A DNA stretch of 64,000 nucleotides from Lactococcus fujiensis JCM 16395 (GCF_002441655.1 NZ_JXJU01000002.1:62001-126000), one strand, 5' to 3'. Positions 27,948-37,491 are shown, numbered from the stretch's first letter. Numbers and translations are program-made. Notes: generated from the sequence alone by a model not told the origin.

Positions 27948-27976
27948 TTGACAAACGTTTTTAAAGAGGTTAAAAT
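27948..27976 (+). promoter_or_regulatory. Promoter of parE
   Basis: TTGACA (27948-27953), a 17-bp spacer and TAAAAT (27971-27976) form a near-consensus promoter about 75 bases before parE. Confidence 0.8.
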
Positions 27977-28051
27977 AGAAAGGATGATAAATTTTTCCAA
28001 CTGGTCGAGGCTTTTTGCTTAACGGGTTTGAAATAATCTATGGAGAACTTA

Positions 28052-29986
28052 ATGGTTGTAGATATAAATAATTATGATGATAATGCTATCCAAATCCTTG
28101 AAGGATTAGATGCGGTAAGAAAACGTCCGGGTATGTATATTGGATCGACGGATGGAACAGGTTTGCACCATTTAGTCTGGGAAATCGTAGACAATGCAGT
28201 TGATGAGGCCTTGTCAGGCTTTGGTTCAAAAATTGCAGTGTCAATCAATAAAGATGGATCTTTGACGGTCGAAGATGAAGGACGTGGGATGCCTGTTGGA
28301 ATGCATAAAACGGGTAAACCAACAATTGAGGTCATCTTCACGATTCTCCATGCAGGAGGAAAATTTGGCCAAGGAGGCTATAAAACGTCTGGCGGATTAC
28401 ACGGGGTTGGATCTTCTGTGGTCAATGCCCTTTCAGAATGGCTTGAAGTGGAGGTGACGCGTGATGGAGTTGTTTACCGTCAACGTTTCATCAACGGGGG
28501 ACACCCAGCCACAGGGCTTGAAAAAGTCGGTAAAGCTGCCAAGTCGAAAACGGGAACAAAAGTCACTTTTAAACCAGATCGCACAATTTTTTCGACCGTT
28601 GAGTTCAAATATCAAACCATTTATGAGCGGTTGAATGAATCAGCCTTTCTACTGAAAAACGTAACTTTAAGTTTAAATGATGAAAGAAGTAGCGAAAGTG
28701 CTGAATTTCATTATGAAAATGGGGTACAAGATTTTGTTGCTTATTTAAATGAAGACAAAGATACATTAACACCGATTCTCGATTTTGAAGGGCAACAAGA
28801 CGGTTTTGATGTTGAAGTGGCCCTCCAATACAATGATGGTTATTCTGAAAATATTTTGTCCTTTGTCAATAATGTTCGTACGAAAGATGGTGGCTCACAC
28901 GAGGCTGGTCTGAAAACAGCATTGACTAAAGCAATGAACGAATATGCACGTCGGGTCGGTTTGTTAAAAGATAAAGATAAAAATCTCGAAGGCTCTGATT
29001 ATCGTGAGGGATTGACCGCCGTCTTGTCTTTGCTGATTCCTGAGGAACATTTGCAATTTGAGGGCCAAACAAAAGATAAACTGGGTTCTCCCTTAGCCCG
29101 ACCGATTGTCGATGCTGTCGTTTCTGAGAAACTGACCTATTATTTATTAGAAAATGGCGATTTAGCTCAAAATTTGATACGCAAAGCTTTGAAAGCTCGT
29201 GAAGCGCGTGAGGCCGCACGTAAAGCACGCGATGATTCTCGTTCTGGCAAAAAATCGAAGAAGGTTAAAGGATTATTATCCGGAAAATTGACACCTGCGC
29301 AGACTAAAAATCCCAATAAAAACGAACTCTATCTGGTCGAAGGAGATTCTGCTGGAGGTTCCGCAAAACAGGGCCGTGATCGGAAGTTTCAAGCCATTCT
29401 TCCATTACGCGGTAAAGTAATCAATACTGAAAAAGCCAAAATGCAAGACATTTTGAAAAATGAAGAAATCAATACGATGATCTATACTATTGGTGCTGGT
29501 GTCGGTGCTGACTTTACGCTTGAAGACCGAAATTACGACAAAGTGATTATCATGACCGATGCTGATGACGATGGTTCACACATTCAAGTTTTACTTTTGA
29601 CTTTCTTTTATCGGTATATGAAACCTCTTGTCGAAGCTGGTCACGTCTACATCGCTTTGCCACCACTGTATAAAATGAGTGAGGGCAAAGGAAAAAAAGA
29701 AAAAACGGAATATGCATGGACCAATGGCGAATTAGAAGAAATGCGTAAACATTTCGGTCGTGGTGCAACATTACAGCGTTATAAAGGACTTGGAGAAATG
29801 AACGCGGACCAATTATGGGAAACGACAATGAATCCTGAAACAAGAACACTCATCCAAGTGACGATTGACGATGCCGCACAGACTGAAAAACGGGTTTCCG
29901 TTTTAATGGGAGATAAGGTTCCACCGCGACGTAAATGGATTGAAAATAATGTAAAATTCACATTGGAAGAAGATGGGATTTTTTAG
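28052..29986 (+). CDS. parE: DNA topoisomerase IV subunit B
   Basis: ATPase subunit of topoisomerase IV, which separates linked daughter chromosomes. The protein has 644 aa. The GHKL ATPase motifs are seen in EIVDNAVDEALSG, DEGRGMPVG and GGLHGVGSSVVNALS, and the TOPRIM part in YLVEGDSAGGSAKQGR and MTDADDDGSHI. The ATG at 28052 is chosen because GGAG at 28042-28045 lies six bases before it; an upstream ATG at 28040 has no ribosome site. parC lies 1.4 kb downstream, which separates this gene from gyrB. Between them are an exonuclease and an acetyltransferase gene on the same strand. Confidence 0.95.
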   Translation: MVVDINNYDDNAIQILEGLDAVRKRPGMYIGSTDGTGLHHLVWEIVDNAVDEALSGFGSKIAVSINKDGSLTVEDEGRGMPVGMHKTGKPTIEVIFTILHAGGKFGQGGYKTSGGLHGVGSSVVNALSEWLEVEVTRDGVVYRQRFINGGHPATGLEKVGKAAKSKTGTKVTFKPDRTIFSTVEFKYQTIYERLNESAFLLKNVTLSLNDERSSESAEFHYENGVQDFVAYLNEDKDTLTPILDFEGQQDGFDVEVALQYNDGYSENILSFVNNVRTKDGGSHEAGLKTALTKAMNEYARRVGLLKDKDKNLEGSDYREGLTAVLSLLIPEEHLQFEGQTKDKLGSPLARPIVDAVVSEKLTYYLLENGDLAQNLIRKALKAREAREAARKARDDSRSGKKSKKVKGLLSGKLTPAQTKNPNKNELYLVEGDSAGGSAKQGRDRKFQAILPLRGKVINTEKAKMQDILKNEEINTMIYTIGAGVGADFTLEDRNYDKVIIMTDADDDGSHIQVLLLTFFYRYMKPLVEAGHVYIALPPLYKMSEGKGKKEKTEYAWTNGELEEMRKHFGRGATLQRYKGLGEMNADQLWETTMNPETRTLIQVTIDDAAQTEKRVSVLMGDKVPPRRKWIENNVKFTLEEDGIF

Positions 29987-30033
29987 TCTCATTGGCGGCG
30001 TTATTTCGTCAGTCCTGACAGAAAAGGAAAAAT

Positions 30034-30867
30034 ATGATTCAGAAATATGTTGTTTTTGATTTTGAGACCACTGGTTTATCTGCTCAAAAAAATGAAATTA
30101 TTCAAATTGGGGCGGTCAAATATGATGAAGAAAATAATGAAATATCCCGTTTCAATCAACTTATTAAGCCTCAGCGCTCTTATGTTTCAGCTGATATTTC
30201 ACGCCTGACAGGGATTTATAGTCGCGATCTGCTCAATCAACCGGTCATCAATGATGTTTTACCTGACTTTTTAAACTTTATTCAAGGACATTTGCTGGTT
30301 GCTCATAATGCACCTTTTGATGTTGGCTTTCTATACCAAGCCATTATTGACTGTCAAATTCGTGATGCGGAGCGATTTGAGGTTTATGATACATTGACTG
30401 AGGCTCGCCGTTTAATGAAAGCTAAATCGTATAAATTGGAAAATCTGAAGGATTTTCTGGGAATTTCAGTCCGCAGTCATGATGCTTTGAACGATTGCCT
30501 AGTCACTGGATTACTATATCAGCATTTGCAGAAAATTGAACATCCGCAAAAAGCATTGGTTACTAGCGATGAAGCGGAAGATGAACAATTGAGTCTTTTC
30601 ACAAGTTTTCAAGATGAAGGAATCACAGAAACCCTAAGGCGAAAATTAGGCTTACCTTTAACGAAGGATTTGGTCTATTATAAGCAGGCGACAGATAAAA
30701 GCTGGCAGGTACTTGATGTCATCGGAATTTCCATAAGTCAAGAGTATTCAGCTGGTTTCAGCCTTTGCTTGACCTTATTTGACAATGAAAAAGTGAATAT
30801 ACATTCTGATTTCTTTGTCCAAATGCAAAAGAAAAATTTTGTGACCGATATCTCTGAAGTTTTATAA
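30034..30867 (+). CDS. DnaQ-like 3'-5' exonuclease domain protein
   Basis: DEDDh exonuclease of 277 aa. The catalytic motifs are DFETTGL near residue 9 (ExoI), AHNAPFDVGF near 91 (ExoII) and SHDALNDC near 150 (ExoIII). The remaining 100 residues have no domain that I recognise. It resembles the stand-alone epsilon-like exonucleases of Firmicutes rather than PolC or DinG. AAAGGA precedes the ATG. It lies between parE and parC and may be cotranscribed with both. A role in DNA proofreading or RNA/DNA end trimming is a family-level guess. Confidence 0.85.
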   Translation: MIQKYVVFDFETTGLSAQKNEIIQIGAVKYDEENNEISRFNQLIKPQRSYVSADISRLTGIYSRDLLNQPVINDVLPDFLNFIQGHLLVAHNAPFDVGFLYQAIIDCQIRDAERFEVYDTLTEARRLMKAKSYKLENLKDFLGISVRSHDALNDCLVTGLLYQHLQKIEHPQKALVTSDEAEDEQLSLFTSFQDEGITETLRRKLGLPLTKDLVYYKQATDKSWQVLDVIGISISQEYSAGFSLCLTLFDNEKVNIHSDFFVQMQKKNFVTDISEVL

Positions 30868-30890
30868 AAATAAGAAAAGAATGCTATTGA

Positions 30891-31337
30891 ATGATTGTTA
30901 AAAGAAAAAAATTCGCGGAGCTGAGTCCACTTGAACTATACAAATTGTTACAATTACGACAAGAAGTATTTATTCTTGAACAAGAATGTTTTTATCAAGA
31001 TTTGGATGATAAAGATCAAGCAGCCGAACATCTGTGGCTGGAAAATGAAGCGGGACAAATTTTGGCTGAATGTCGACTGATTGCAAAAGGTGTGACATTT
31101 AATGACGCCGTATCAATTGGTCGAGTGATTACAGCACCCATCGCACGTGGAAAAGGACTTGGGATCGTTATGCTTAAAGAGGCGATTAGCCAATTTGAAA
31201 TTCAAAATGCTGAACTTGTAAAAATAGAGGCTCAATTTTATGCCAAGGCCTTTTATGAAAAACTAGGCTTTGAACAGATTTCAGATCTCTTTCTAGAGGA
31301 TAATATTGAACATATTGTTATGCAATTAAAATTGTAA
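30891..31337 (+). CDS. ElaA-like GNAT acetyltransferase
   Basis: N-acetyltransferase of 148 aa. The N-terminal LYKLLQLRQEVFILEQECFYQDLD block is characteristic of the ElaA branch of the GNAT superfamily, and the acetyl-CoA loop is near VSIGRVITAPIARGKGLGIVML, with the FYEKLGFE motif close to the end. The acceptor substrate is not known for this family. It starts 24 bases after the exonuclease gene, with a weak ribosome site, and is followed by parC 36 bases later. Confidence 0.85.
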   Translation: MIVKRKKFAELSPLELYKLLQLRQEVFILEQECFYQDLDDKDQAAEHLWLENEAGQILAECRLIAKGVTFNDAVSIGRVITAPIARGKGLGIVMLKEAISQFEIQNAELVKIEAQFYAKAFYEKLGFEQISDLFLEDNIEHIVMQLKL

Positions 31338-31372
31338 TAAGCAACTTAGAAGTTAATGAGAGAAAGTTTAAG

Positions 31373-33850
31373 ATGTCAAATATACAAAAACTTCCATTAG
31401 AGGATATTATGGGGGACCGTTTTGGACGATATAGTAAATACATCATTCAAGAGCGGGCCCTTCCTGATATTCGTGATGGCTTAAAACCTGTTCAACGGCG
31501 GATACTTTATTCGATGAACAAGGATGGGAATACATTTGATAAGGCTTATCGCAAGTCGGCTAAGTCGGTGGGAAACGTCATGGGGAATTTTCATCCCCAT
31601 GGTGATTCTTCGATCTATGAGGCCATGATTCGACTGAGTCAAGATTGGAAAATGAGTGAACCTTTAATCGAAATGCATGGGAATAATGGGTCAATGGATG
31701 GCGATAGTCCCGCCGCCATGCGTTATACAGAAGCTCGATTGGCAGAGATTGCTGGCTATCTCTTAGCAGATATTGAAAAAGAGACCGTCACTACAGCATG
31801 GAATTTTGACGATACCGAAAAAGAACCAACTGTATTGCCGGCAAGTTTCCCCAACCTATTGGTTAATGGTTCAACGGGGATTTCAGCTGGATATGCCACG
31901 GATATCCCCACGCATAATTTAGCTGAAGTCATTGATGCGACCATTTATCTGATTGATCATGAAAATGCATCTTTGGAGAAATTGATGCAATATTTGCCAG
32001 GACCAGATTTTCCGACTGGTGCAATCATTCAAGGGAAAGACGAAATTCGTAAAGCCTACGAAACGGGAAAAGGACGGATTGTTGTTCGTTCTCGCGTCAC
32101 TATAGAAACTCTTAAAGGAGGTCGCGAACAATTAGTGGTCACCGAAATTCCTTACGAAATTAATAAGGCGAACCTCGTAAAGAAAATTGACGATGTTCGA
32201 CTAAATGCAAAAGTGCCAGGAATATCAGAAGTTCGTGACGAGTCCGATCGAGAAGGCTTGCGGATAGCCATTGACCTTAAAAAAGAAGCAGACAGCAAAT
32301 TGGTTTTAAACTACCTTTTCAAAAATACGGATTTACAAGTCAATTATAATTTTAATATGGTCGCCATAGATAATATGACACCGCGCCAAGTCGGGGTATT
32401 ACCGATATTAACTGCCTATGTCAGACACCGTGAAGAAGTCATTGTGAAACGCTCCAAATTTGACTTGACCAAAGCTGAAAAACGGCTACACATTGTGCTC
32501 GGACTGATTCGGATGGTCTCTCTTTTGGATGATGTTGTTGCAACAATCCGTGCATCGGAAAACAAGTCAGATGCCAAAGAAAATATCAAAGTAAGTTTTG
32601 ACTTTACAGAAGAACAAGCTGAAGCCATCGTGACTTTGCAACTCTACCGCTTGACCAACACTGATATTGTTACTTTGGAAAATGAGCGGGACACACTAAA
32701 CGAGCAGATTCTTGAATTAAATGCCGTTATTAATGACGAAAAAACGCTTTATAATTTGATGAAACGTGAATTGCGTGAGGTCAAGAAAAAATTTGGTAAA
32801 CCAAGAAAAACTGAACTTCAAGCAGAAGTTGAAACCATCGAAATCGAGGCTCACGAATTAATTCTCGAAGAAGATACAGTCGTTTCCGTGACCAAAGCTG
32901 GTTATATCAAGCGAACATCGCCACGTTCTTTTGCGTCCTCACAAGTGGATGAAATTGGCAAACGTGATGATGATGCACTACTTTTTTATGGATCGGCCAA
33001 AACGACAGCGCATTTATTGATTTTTACCAATTTAGGAAATGTCATATATCGCCCCATCCATGAACTAACGGACACACGATGGAAGGATTTAGGGGAACAT
33101 CTTTCTCAGTCATTGAATAATTTTAAGGCGGATGAAGAAATCATTGACGTGGAAGTGATTGAGGAATTTAAGGATCAAAATTTCCTCGTCGTCACAAAAA
33201 GAGGTCAAATTAAACAAATTGAACTGACAAGCTTTAGTCCGTGGCGAACTTATCGGACAAAATCTATGCCGTATGTCAAGCTTAAAATGGATGATGATGA
33301 GGTCATTTTTATTAAGCCTGTTTCATTTAACGAAGTCATGCTCATCAGCGAAAACGGATATGCTTTGCGTTTAAATTTGGATGAAATTGCGCTTGCCAGT
33401 CCAAAATCCGCAGGGTTCAAAGCCATGACGCTTAAAGAAGGAGATAAGCTTAAGTCGGCCTTTTTCACTAACTCAAACAGTTGGTACCTCTTAACGCAAC
33501 GTGGCTTCATCAAACGTGTAAAAACCGAAGCTGTTCCATTAGCTGACCGTGCAAGTCGGGGGACCTTAGTCTTACGCCCGCTCAAAAATAATAACCACAC
33601 TGTCTTTGCAGCTGGACGTGTTTATCAAACAAGAACAGACTTGTCGGCAGCAAGTGAAGAAGTCAATTTGTTGAGTGATATTTTAAACATTGACCAAGAG
33701 AAAATCACACAAATTTTATCAGTCATTAGTGATAAAAACAAAACGATTGAATTGGACTTGATGAGTCTGAATTTATCCGACAAAACAAGCAATGGACACC
33801 CAATTGACGATGAAATAGATCGGGTTCTTTCATGCTCAACTACAGATTAA
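31373..33850 (+). CDS. parC: DNA topoisomerase IV subunit A
   Basis: Breaking-rejoining subunit of topoisomerase IV, 825 aa. The catalytic tyrosine is Tyr118 in MRYTEARL. The quinolone region around HPHGDSSIYEA has Ser79 and Glu83 (numbering counted here), acidic and serine residues of the quinolone-sensitive type. The C-terminal part shows several GyrA-ParC beta-pinwheel repeats (for example VVSVTKAGYIKRT and FLVVTKRGQIKQI). It completes the set parE-exonuclease-acetyltransferase-parC and is followed by a terminator. Confidence 0.96.
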   Translation: MSNIQKLPLEDIMGDRFGRYSKYIIQERALPDIRDGLKPVQRRILYSMNKDGNTFDKAYRKSAKSVGNVMGNFHPHGDSSIYEAMIRLSQDWKMSEPLIEMHGNNGSMDGDSPAAMRYTEARLAEIAGYLLADIEKETVTTAWNFDDTEKEPTVLPASFPNLLVNGSTGISAGYATDIPTHNLAEVIDATIYLIDHENASLEKLMQYLPGPDFPTGAIIQGKDEIRKAYETGKGRIVVRSRVTIETLKGGREQLVVTEIPYEINKANLVKKIDDVRLNAKVPGISEVRDESDREGLRIAIDLKKEADSKLVLNYLFKNTDLQVNYNFNMVAIDNMTPRQVGVLPILTAYVRHREEVIVKRSKFDLTKAEKRLHIVLGLIRMVSLLDDVVATIRASENKSDAKENIKVSFDFTEEQAEAIVTLQLYRLTNTDIVTLENERDTLNEQILELNAVINDEKTLYNLMKRELREVKKKFGKPRKTELQAEVETIEIEAHELILEEDTVVSVTKAGYIKRTSPRSFASSQVDEIGKRDDDALLFYGSAKTTAHLLIFTNLGNVIYRPIHELTDTRWKDLGEHLSQSLNNFKADEEIIDVEVIEEFKDQNFLVVTKRGQIKQIELTSFSPWRTYRTKSMPYVKLKMDDDEVIFIKPVSFNEVMLISENGYALRLNLDEIALASPKSAGFKAMTLKEGDKLKSAFFTNSNSWYLLTQRGFIKRVKTEAVPLADRASRGTLVLRPLKNNNHTVFAAGRVYQTRTDLSAASEEVNLLSDILNIDQEKITQILSVISDKNKTIELDLMSLNLSDKTSNGHPIDDEIDRVLSCSTTD

Positions 33851-33852
33851 AT

Positions 33853-33882
33853 AAAAAACTTTCTTTTAAAAGAGAGTTTTTT
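33853..33882 (+). terminator. Terminator after parC
   Basis: AAAAAACT...TCTTTT pairs with AAAAGAG..AGTTTTTT (one or two G-U pairs) and runs into T. Confidence 0.8.
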
Positions 33883-33894
33883 ATTTCGTTTCAA

Positions 33895-34027
33895 GAAATA
33901 TTATTTCACGTATTAGGAGCTAATTCTATAATTCTGAAACATAAATACATCAAATTGTCATTTAAATTTAATGAAATAATATTTCTTAATGTGATAAAAT
34001 AAAATCATAAATAAGAAATAATATTTA
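33895..34027 (+). promoter_or_regulatory. Three 13-bp palindromic operators and promoter before murQ
   Basis: GAAATATTATTTC (33895-33907), its reverse complement GAAATAATATTTC (33973-33985) and GAAATAATATTTA (34015-34027) form a set spaced 78 and 42 bp apart. An extended -10 TGATAAAAT (33992-34000) falls between the second and third sites. The geometry fits a repressor, most simply the RpiR-family protein encoded at the end of this gene cluster. Confidence 0.7.
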
Positions 34028-34040
34028 AGAAGGAGGAGAG

Positions 34041-34940
34041 ATGGTTAACATAGATAATCTGATGACCGAAAAAAACAATCAAAACTCCAAACACCTTGAT
34101 CAAATGAGTCTTCTTGAAAGCATTCAGGCCATGAATCTCGAGGACCAAAAGGTCGCACTGGCCGTGAAAAATGAGATTCCTACAATTGAAAAGGCGATTG
34201 AACTTGTAATTCATTCCTTAAAGGGGGGAGGCCGTTTAATTTATGTTGGGGCTGGGACGAGTGGTCGCTTGGGTATTCTGGATGCCGCAGAGTGTGTTCC
34301 AACATTTGGAATAGATTCTGATCAAGTGGTTGGGCTTATTGCTGGTGGATCAAATGCAATCATTAATGCGATAGAGGGGGCTGAAGATAGTGTTGAACTA
34401 GGGAAAATTGATTTGCAGAAAATAAATTTGAAAGCGAACGATACTGTCTTAGGTATTGCAGCAAGCGGTCGTACACCTTATGTTATAGGGGCATTAGATT
34501 ACGCTAATCAAATTGGTGCTCACACGATAAGTTTGTCATGTAATAAGGGGGCGCAACTAAGTCATTCCGCAAAAGTAGCGATTGAAGTTGAATCGGGTCC
34601 TGAATTTCTGACAGGCTCAACGAGATTGAAAGCCGGGACGGCTCAAAAAATGGTTCTAAACATGATTTCGACCTTGTCAATGGTTGGGATTGGGAAAGTT
34701 TATAAAAACCTCATGGTTGACTTAAAACCTACAAATGAGAAATTAATTGAACGCAGTAAGCATATTATTATGCAAGCGACTGATTGTAATTATGATGTTG
34801 CGACACAAAATTTCTATGCAGCCAATGAAAATGTTAAAGTTGCAATTGTGATGATACTTACTGAAAAGACCAAAGCGGAGGCAGAAGAACTTCTGAATCA
34901 AACGAGAGGATTTATACGCCCAGCTATTACTAAGCAATAA
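34041..34940 (+). CDS. murQ: N-acetylmuramic acid 6-phosphate etherase
   Basis: MurQ splits the lactyl ether of MurNAc-6-phosphate, giving GlcNAc-6-phosphate and D-lactate, the key step in reuse of muramic acid. The protein has 299 aa. The SIS-fold motif IYVGAGTSGRLGILDAAECVPTF near residues 66-88, and the SGRTPYVIGAL and STRLKAGTAQK blocks near 138 and 193, are diagnostic. A strong AGGAGG site precedes the ATG. It is the first gene behind the operator region and is followed by a PTS permease, anmK, a MupG-like gene and a sugar kinase, all on the same strand. Confidence 0.96.
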   Translation: MVNIDNLMTEKNNQNSKHLDQMSLLESIQAMNLEDQKVALAVKNEIPTIEKAIELVIHSLKGGGRLIYVGAGTSGRLGILDAAECVPTFGIDSDQVVGLIAGGSNAIINAIEGAEDSVELGKIDLQKINLKANDTVLGIAASGRTPYVIGALDYANQIGAHTISLSCNKGAQLSHSAKVAIEVESGPEFLTGSTRLKAGTAQKMVLNMISTLSMVGIGKVYKNLMVDLKPTNEKLIERSKHIIMQATDCNYDVATQNFYAANENVKVAIVMILTEKTKAEAEELLNQTRGFIRPAITKQ

Positions 34941-34994
34941 TGGAATGAGCTTAGTCTATTTAATTAAATCTAATAAATTATTAAAGGAGCGCAT

Positions 34995-36275
34995 ATGAAC
35001 GCGATTATTCATTTCCTAGAGAAGTACTTGCAAGGTCCAATGGCAAAACTATCTCAACAACGTCACTTACAGGCAATTCGAAATGGTGTTGTTTCTGCAT
35101 TACCATTTATTATTGTCGGTTCGATCTTCTTGATTATTGCGATGCCACCAGTTCCAGCAACTTGGGGAATTGCCAAATGGGCAGCTGCAAACATCACTCA
35201 AATTATGATTCCGTACCGTTTGACCATGTATATCATGACCATTTATATGACCTTTGGTATTGGGTATAATCTGGCTAAATCCTATAAAATAGATGCGCTT
35301 GCTGCGGGGCAACTTTCTGTTGCTGCTTTCTTGATGACGATTACTCCGATTGCTGATCCTAAATTGGGACAAATTTTACCAATGGCTAATCTTGGTGGTC
35401 AAGGATTATTCATGGGGATTATTACGAGTTTCTTCGCCGTTGAAGTATTACGCTTTTGTAAAGAAAAGAATTTTACAATTAAAATGCCAGAAGCAGCACC
35501 ACCATTTGTTTCTCGACCTTTTGAAGCATTGATTCCAGTTGTAATTGTCATCGGAGTAATGGCACTCATTACAGTTGTCTTTAAAATCGATTTGAATGCC
35601 TTAATGATGCATTTATTTGCTCCAATCATTAAAGCAGGAAATACACCTTGGGGAATAATGATTCCAATTTTCTTAAATGGATTTCTTTGGGCTTTTGGTG
35701 TTCACGGTGCGGCGGTTGTTGGAGCAATTGCAACTCCAATTTGGCAAGTATATGTACAAGAAAATGCTGCTGCAGTAGCTGACGGTAAACCAATGCCAAA
35801 TATCGCTCCTGAAACTTTTTATCAATGGTTCGTTTATATTGGTGGCTCAGGAGTTACACTCGGATTGCTTATTGCAATATTCATTGTTGCCAAATCAAAA
35901 TTTGCGAAATCCATTGCAAAATTAGGTTTTATCCCGGGACTTTTCAATATTAATGAACCTGTTATGTTTGGTGCTCCTGTAGTTTTGAATCCCTTGTTAA
36001 TTATTCCATTCATCATTAACCCTATGATTGGTGGACTTATGGCATATGGTGCGACGTCTCTTGGATGGGTAGGCAAGACTTATGTCACAGTTCCATGGAC
36101 GATGCCAGCACCAATTGGAGCATTTTTATCAACAGGTGGAGACTGGCGTGCAATCATATTAGTATTAGTCAACTTGGCAATTGCTACAGTGATCTATATA
36201 CCATTTGTTAAGATGTGGGACCAAAAATTGGTACAGCAAGAAGCTGGAGAAGATGTTACTGAAGAAGATGCATAA
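34995..36275 (+). CDS. Orphan PTS EIIC permease, lactose/cellobiose family
   Basis: Membrane transport subunit of a phosphotransferase system, 426 aa with about ten hydrophobic segments. It has the family features VPATWGI..., HGAAVVGAI and FNINEPVMFGAPVVLNPLLIIPF, the last being the EIIC motif for sugar binding. It belongs to the lactose/cellobiose (Lac) EIIC family rather than to the glucose family of MurP. No EIIA or EIIB gene lies nearby, so it must share these parts with another system. From its place between murQ and anmK the substrate is probably a muropeptide sugar such as MurNAc-GlcNAc or GlcNAc-containing disaccharide (inference). Confidence 0.88.
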   Translation: MNAIIHFLEKYLQGPMAKLSQQRHLQAIRNGVVSALPFIIVGSIFLIIAMPPVPATWGIAKWAAANITQIMIPYRLTMYIMTIYMTFGIGYNLAKSYKIDALAAGQLSVAAFLMTITPIADPKLGQILPMANLGGQGLFMGIITSFFAVEVLRFCKEKNFTIKMPEAAPPFVSRPFEALIPVVIVIGVMALITVVFKIDLNALMMHLFAPIIKAGNTPWGIMIPIFLNGFLWAFGVHGAAVVGAIATPIWQVYVQENAAAVADGKPMPNIAPETFYQWFVYIGGSGVTLGLLIAIFIVAKSKFAKSIAKLGFIPGLFNINEPVMFGAPVVLNPLLIIPFIINPMIGGLMAYGATSLGWVGKTYVTVPWTMPAPIGAFLSTGGDWRAIILVLVNLAIATVIYIPFVKMWDQKLVQQEAGEDVTEEDA

Positions 36276-36282
36276 TTTGATA

Positions 36283-36309
36283 AGACGGTGCTGAAATTCA
36301 GTACTGTCT
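36283..36309 (+). terminator. Hairpin between EIIC and anmK genes
   Basis: A 12-bp stem with two G-U pairs (arms 36283-36294 and 36298-36309) and a 3-base loop is followed by TTCTTTT. It may act as a partial terminator or processing site that lowers expression of the distal genes. Confidence 0.55.
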
Positions 36310-36329
36310 TTCTTTTGGAGGGAACTAAT

Positions 36330-37475
36330 ATGAGTATTGCAGTAGGATTAATGTCAGGAACATCACTTGATGGTGTTGATGCTGCTCTTGTTGAAATAAA
36401 AGGTGAAGGAGAGACATTACAAGTAGAATTAATCGATTTTATTTGTTTGGCCTATGATGAAGGACTGAAAGATGAAATAAGAGATTGCATTGCTCTTGAA
36501 AAGTCAAATGTACAAAAAATTTGTAGTTTGAATTTTAAATTGGGGATGAAATTTGCGGATGCGGTAATTGAGGTTTGTCAAAAAGGAAAGATGCCCATTG
36601 GTTCAGTTGATTTTATTGGCTCCCACGGGCAAACAATTTGGCATCAACCAAAACAAGAAGCCAATCTTGTTTCTTCAACACTTCAAATAGGCGAACCATC
36701 TGTAGTCGCGTTTCGAACGGGAATAAAAGTCGTTTCCAATTTCCGAGTAATGGACGTGGCTGCAGGCGGACAAGGGGCCCCATTAGTCCCTTATTCGGAA
36801 TGGTTACTTTATCGGGATCAAAATAAGAATCGGGTTTTTCAAAATATTGGTGGGATTGGCAATCTAACTTATCTCCCCAAAAATGGTCAACCAAACGAGA
36901 TTCAAGCATTTGATACCGGGCCTGGAAATATGATTATTGATTATGCCTGTCAAAAACTCTTTGGTTTACAATTTGACGAGGACGGAAAAATTGCAGCAAG
37001 TGGAAAAATTAATCAAGACATGTTGAAAGAATGCATGTCGCACCCCTTTTTATTAAAAAATCCGCCAAAAACTACGGGACGAGAAGAATTTGGAGCACCA
37101 TATGTTGACGGACTTCTGAAGAAATTTTCGAGCATACCCAAGGCCGATTTTATTAGAACAGTGACTATGTTCACTGCTCAATCAATAGTAGAAGCATATA
37201 AAGGATTCATTTTGCCAAAATCTGATATTGATCAAATCATCATTGGAGGAGGCGGAGCATATAATAAAGCACTCATAAAAATGATACAAAATGAATTAGG
37301 TACAGACATTGAGGTGATGACTCAAGAAGAATTAGGCTACTCGTCGGAAGCAAAAGAGGCGATTGCATTCGCTATACTAGCACACGTCACGCTTCATCAT
37401 TTACCATCAAATCTACCTGGAGTGACGGGTGCTTTAAAACCAGTCATTCTAGGACAAATTACATCAGCATCATAA
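36330..37475 (+). CDS. anmK: Anhydro-N-acetylmuramic acid kinase
   Basis: AnmK opens the 1,6-anhydro ring of anhMurNAc and phosphorylates it to MurNAc-6-phosphate, the substrate of MurQ. The protein has 381 aa from the ATG at 36330, supported by GGAGGG just upstream; the frame is open to 36288 but without a ribosome site. The N-terminal GLMSGTSLDGVDAALVEI and the GSHGQTIWHQP, FQNIGGIGN and DTGPGNMIID motifs are diagnostic. AnmK is unusual in Gram-positives, which mostly lack the lytic transglycosylases that make anhMurNAc. It would feed sugars of external or phage/autolysin origin to MurQ. Confidence 0.94.
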   Translation: MSIAVGLMSGTSLDGVDAALVEIKGEGETLQVELIDFICLAYDEGLKDEIRDCIALEKSNVQKICSLNFKLGMKFADAVIEVCQKGKMPIGSVDFIGSHGQTIWHQPKQEANLVSSTLQIGEPSVVAFRTGIKVVSNFRVMDVAAGGQGAPLVPYSEWLLYRDQNKNRVFQNIGGIGNLTYLPKNGQPNEIQAFDTGPGNMIIDYACQKLFGLQFDEDGKIAASGKINQDMLKECMSHPFLLKNPPKTTGREEFGAPYVDGLLKKFSSIPKADFIRTVTMFTAQSIVEAYKGFILPKSDIDQIIIGGGGAYNKALIKMIQNELGTDIEVMTQEELGYSSEAKEAIAFAILAHVTLHHLPSNLPGVTGALKPVILGQITSAS

Positions 37476-37491
37476 AAGAAAGAGGAAAAAG

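Noticed and set aside
27837-28022. Open frame of 61 codons before parE
   Set aside because: No Shine-Dalgarno before its ATG, it overlaps the parE promoter, and its composition is not protein-like.
28052-29986. gyrB instead of parE
   Set aside because: parC follows on the same strand and plsY precedes, the usual topoisomerase IV locus.
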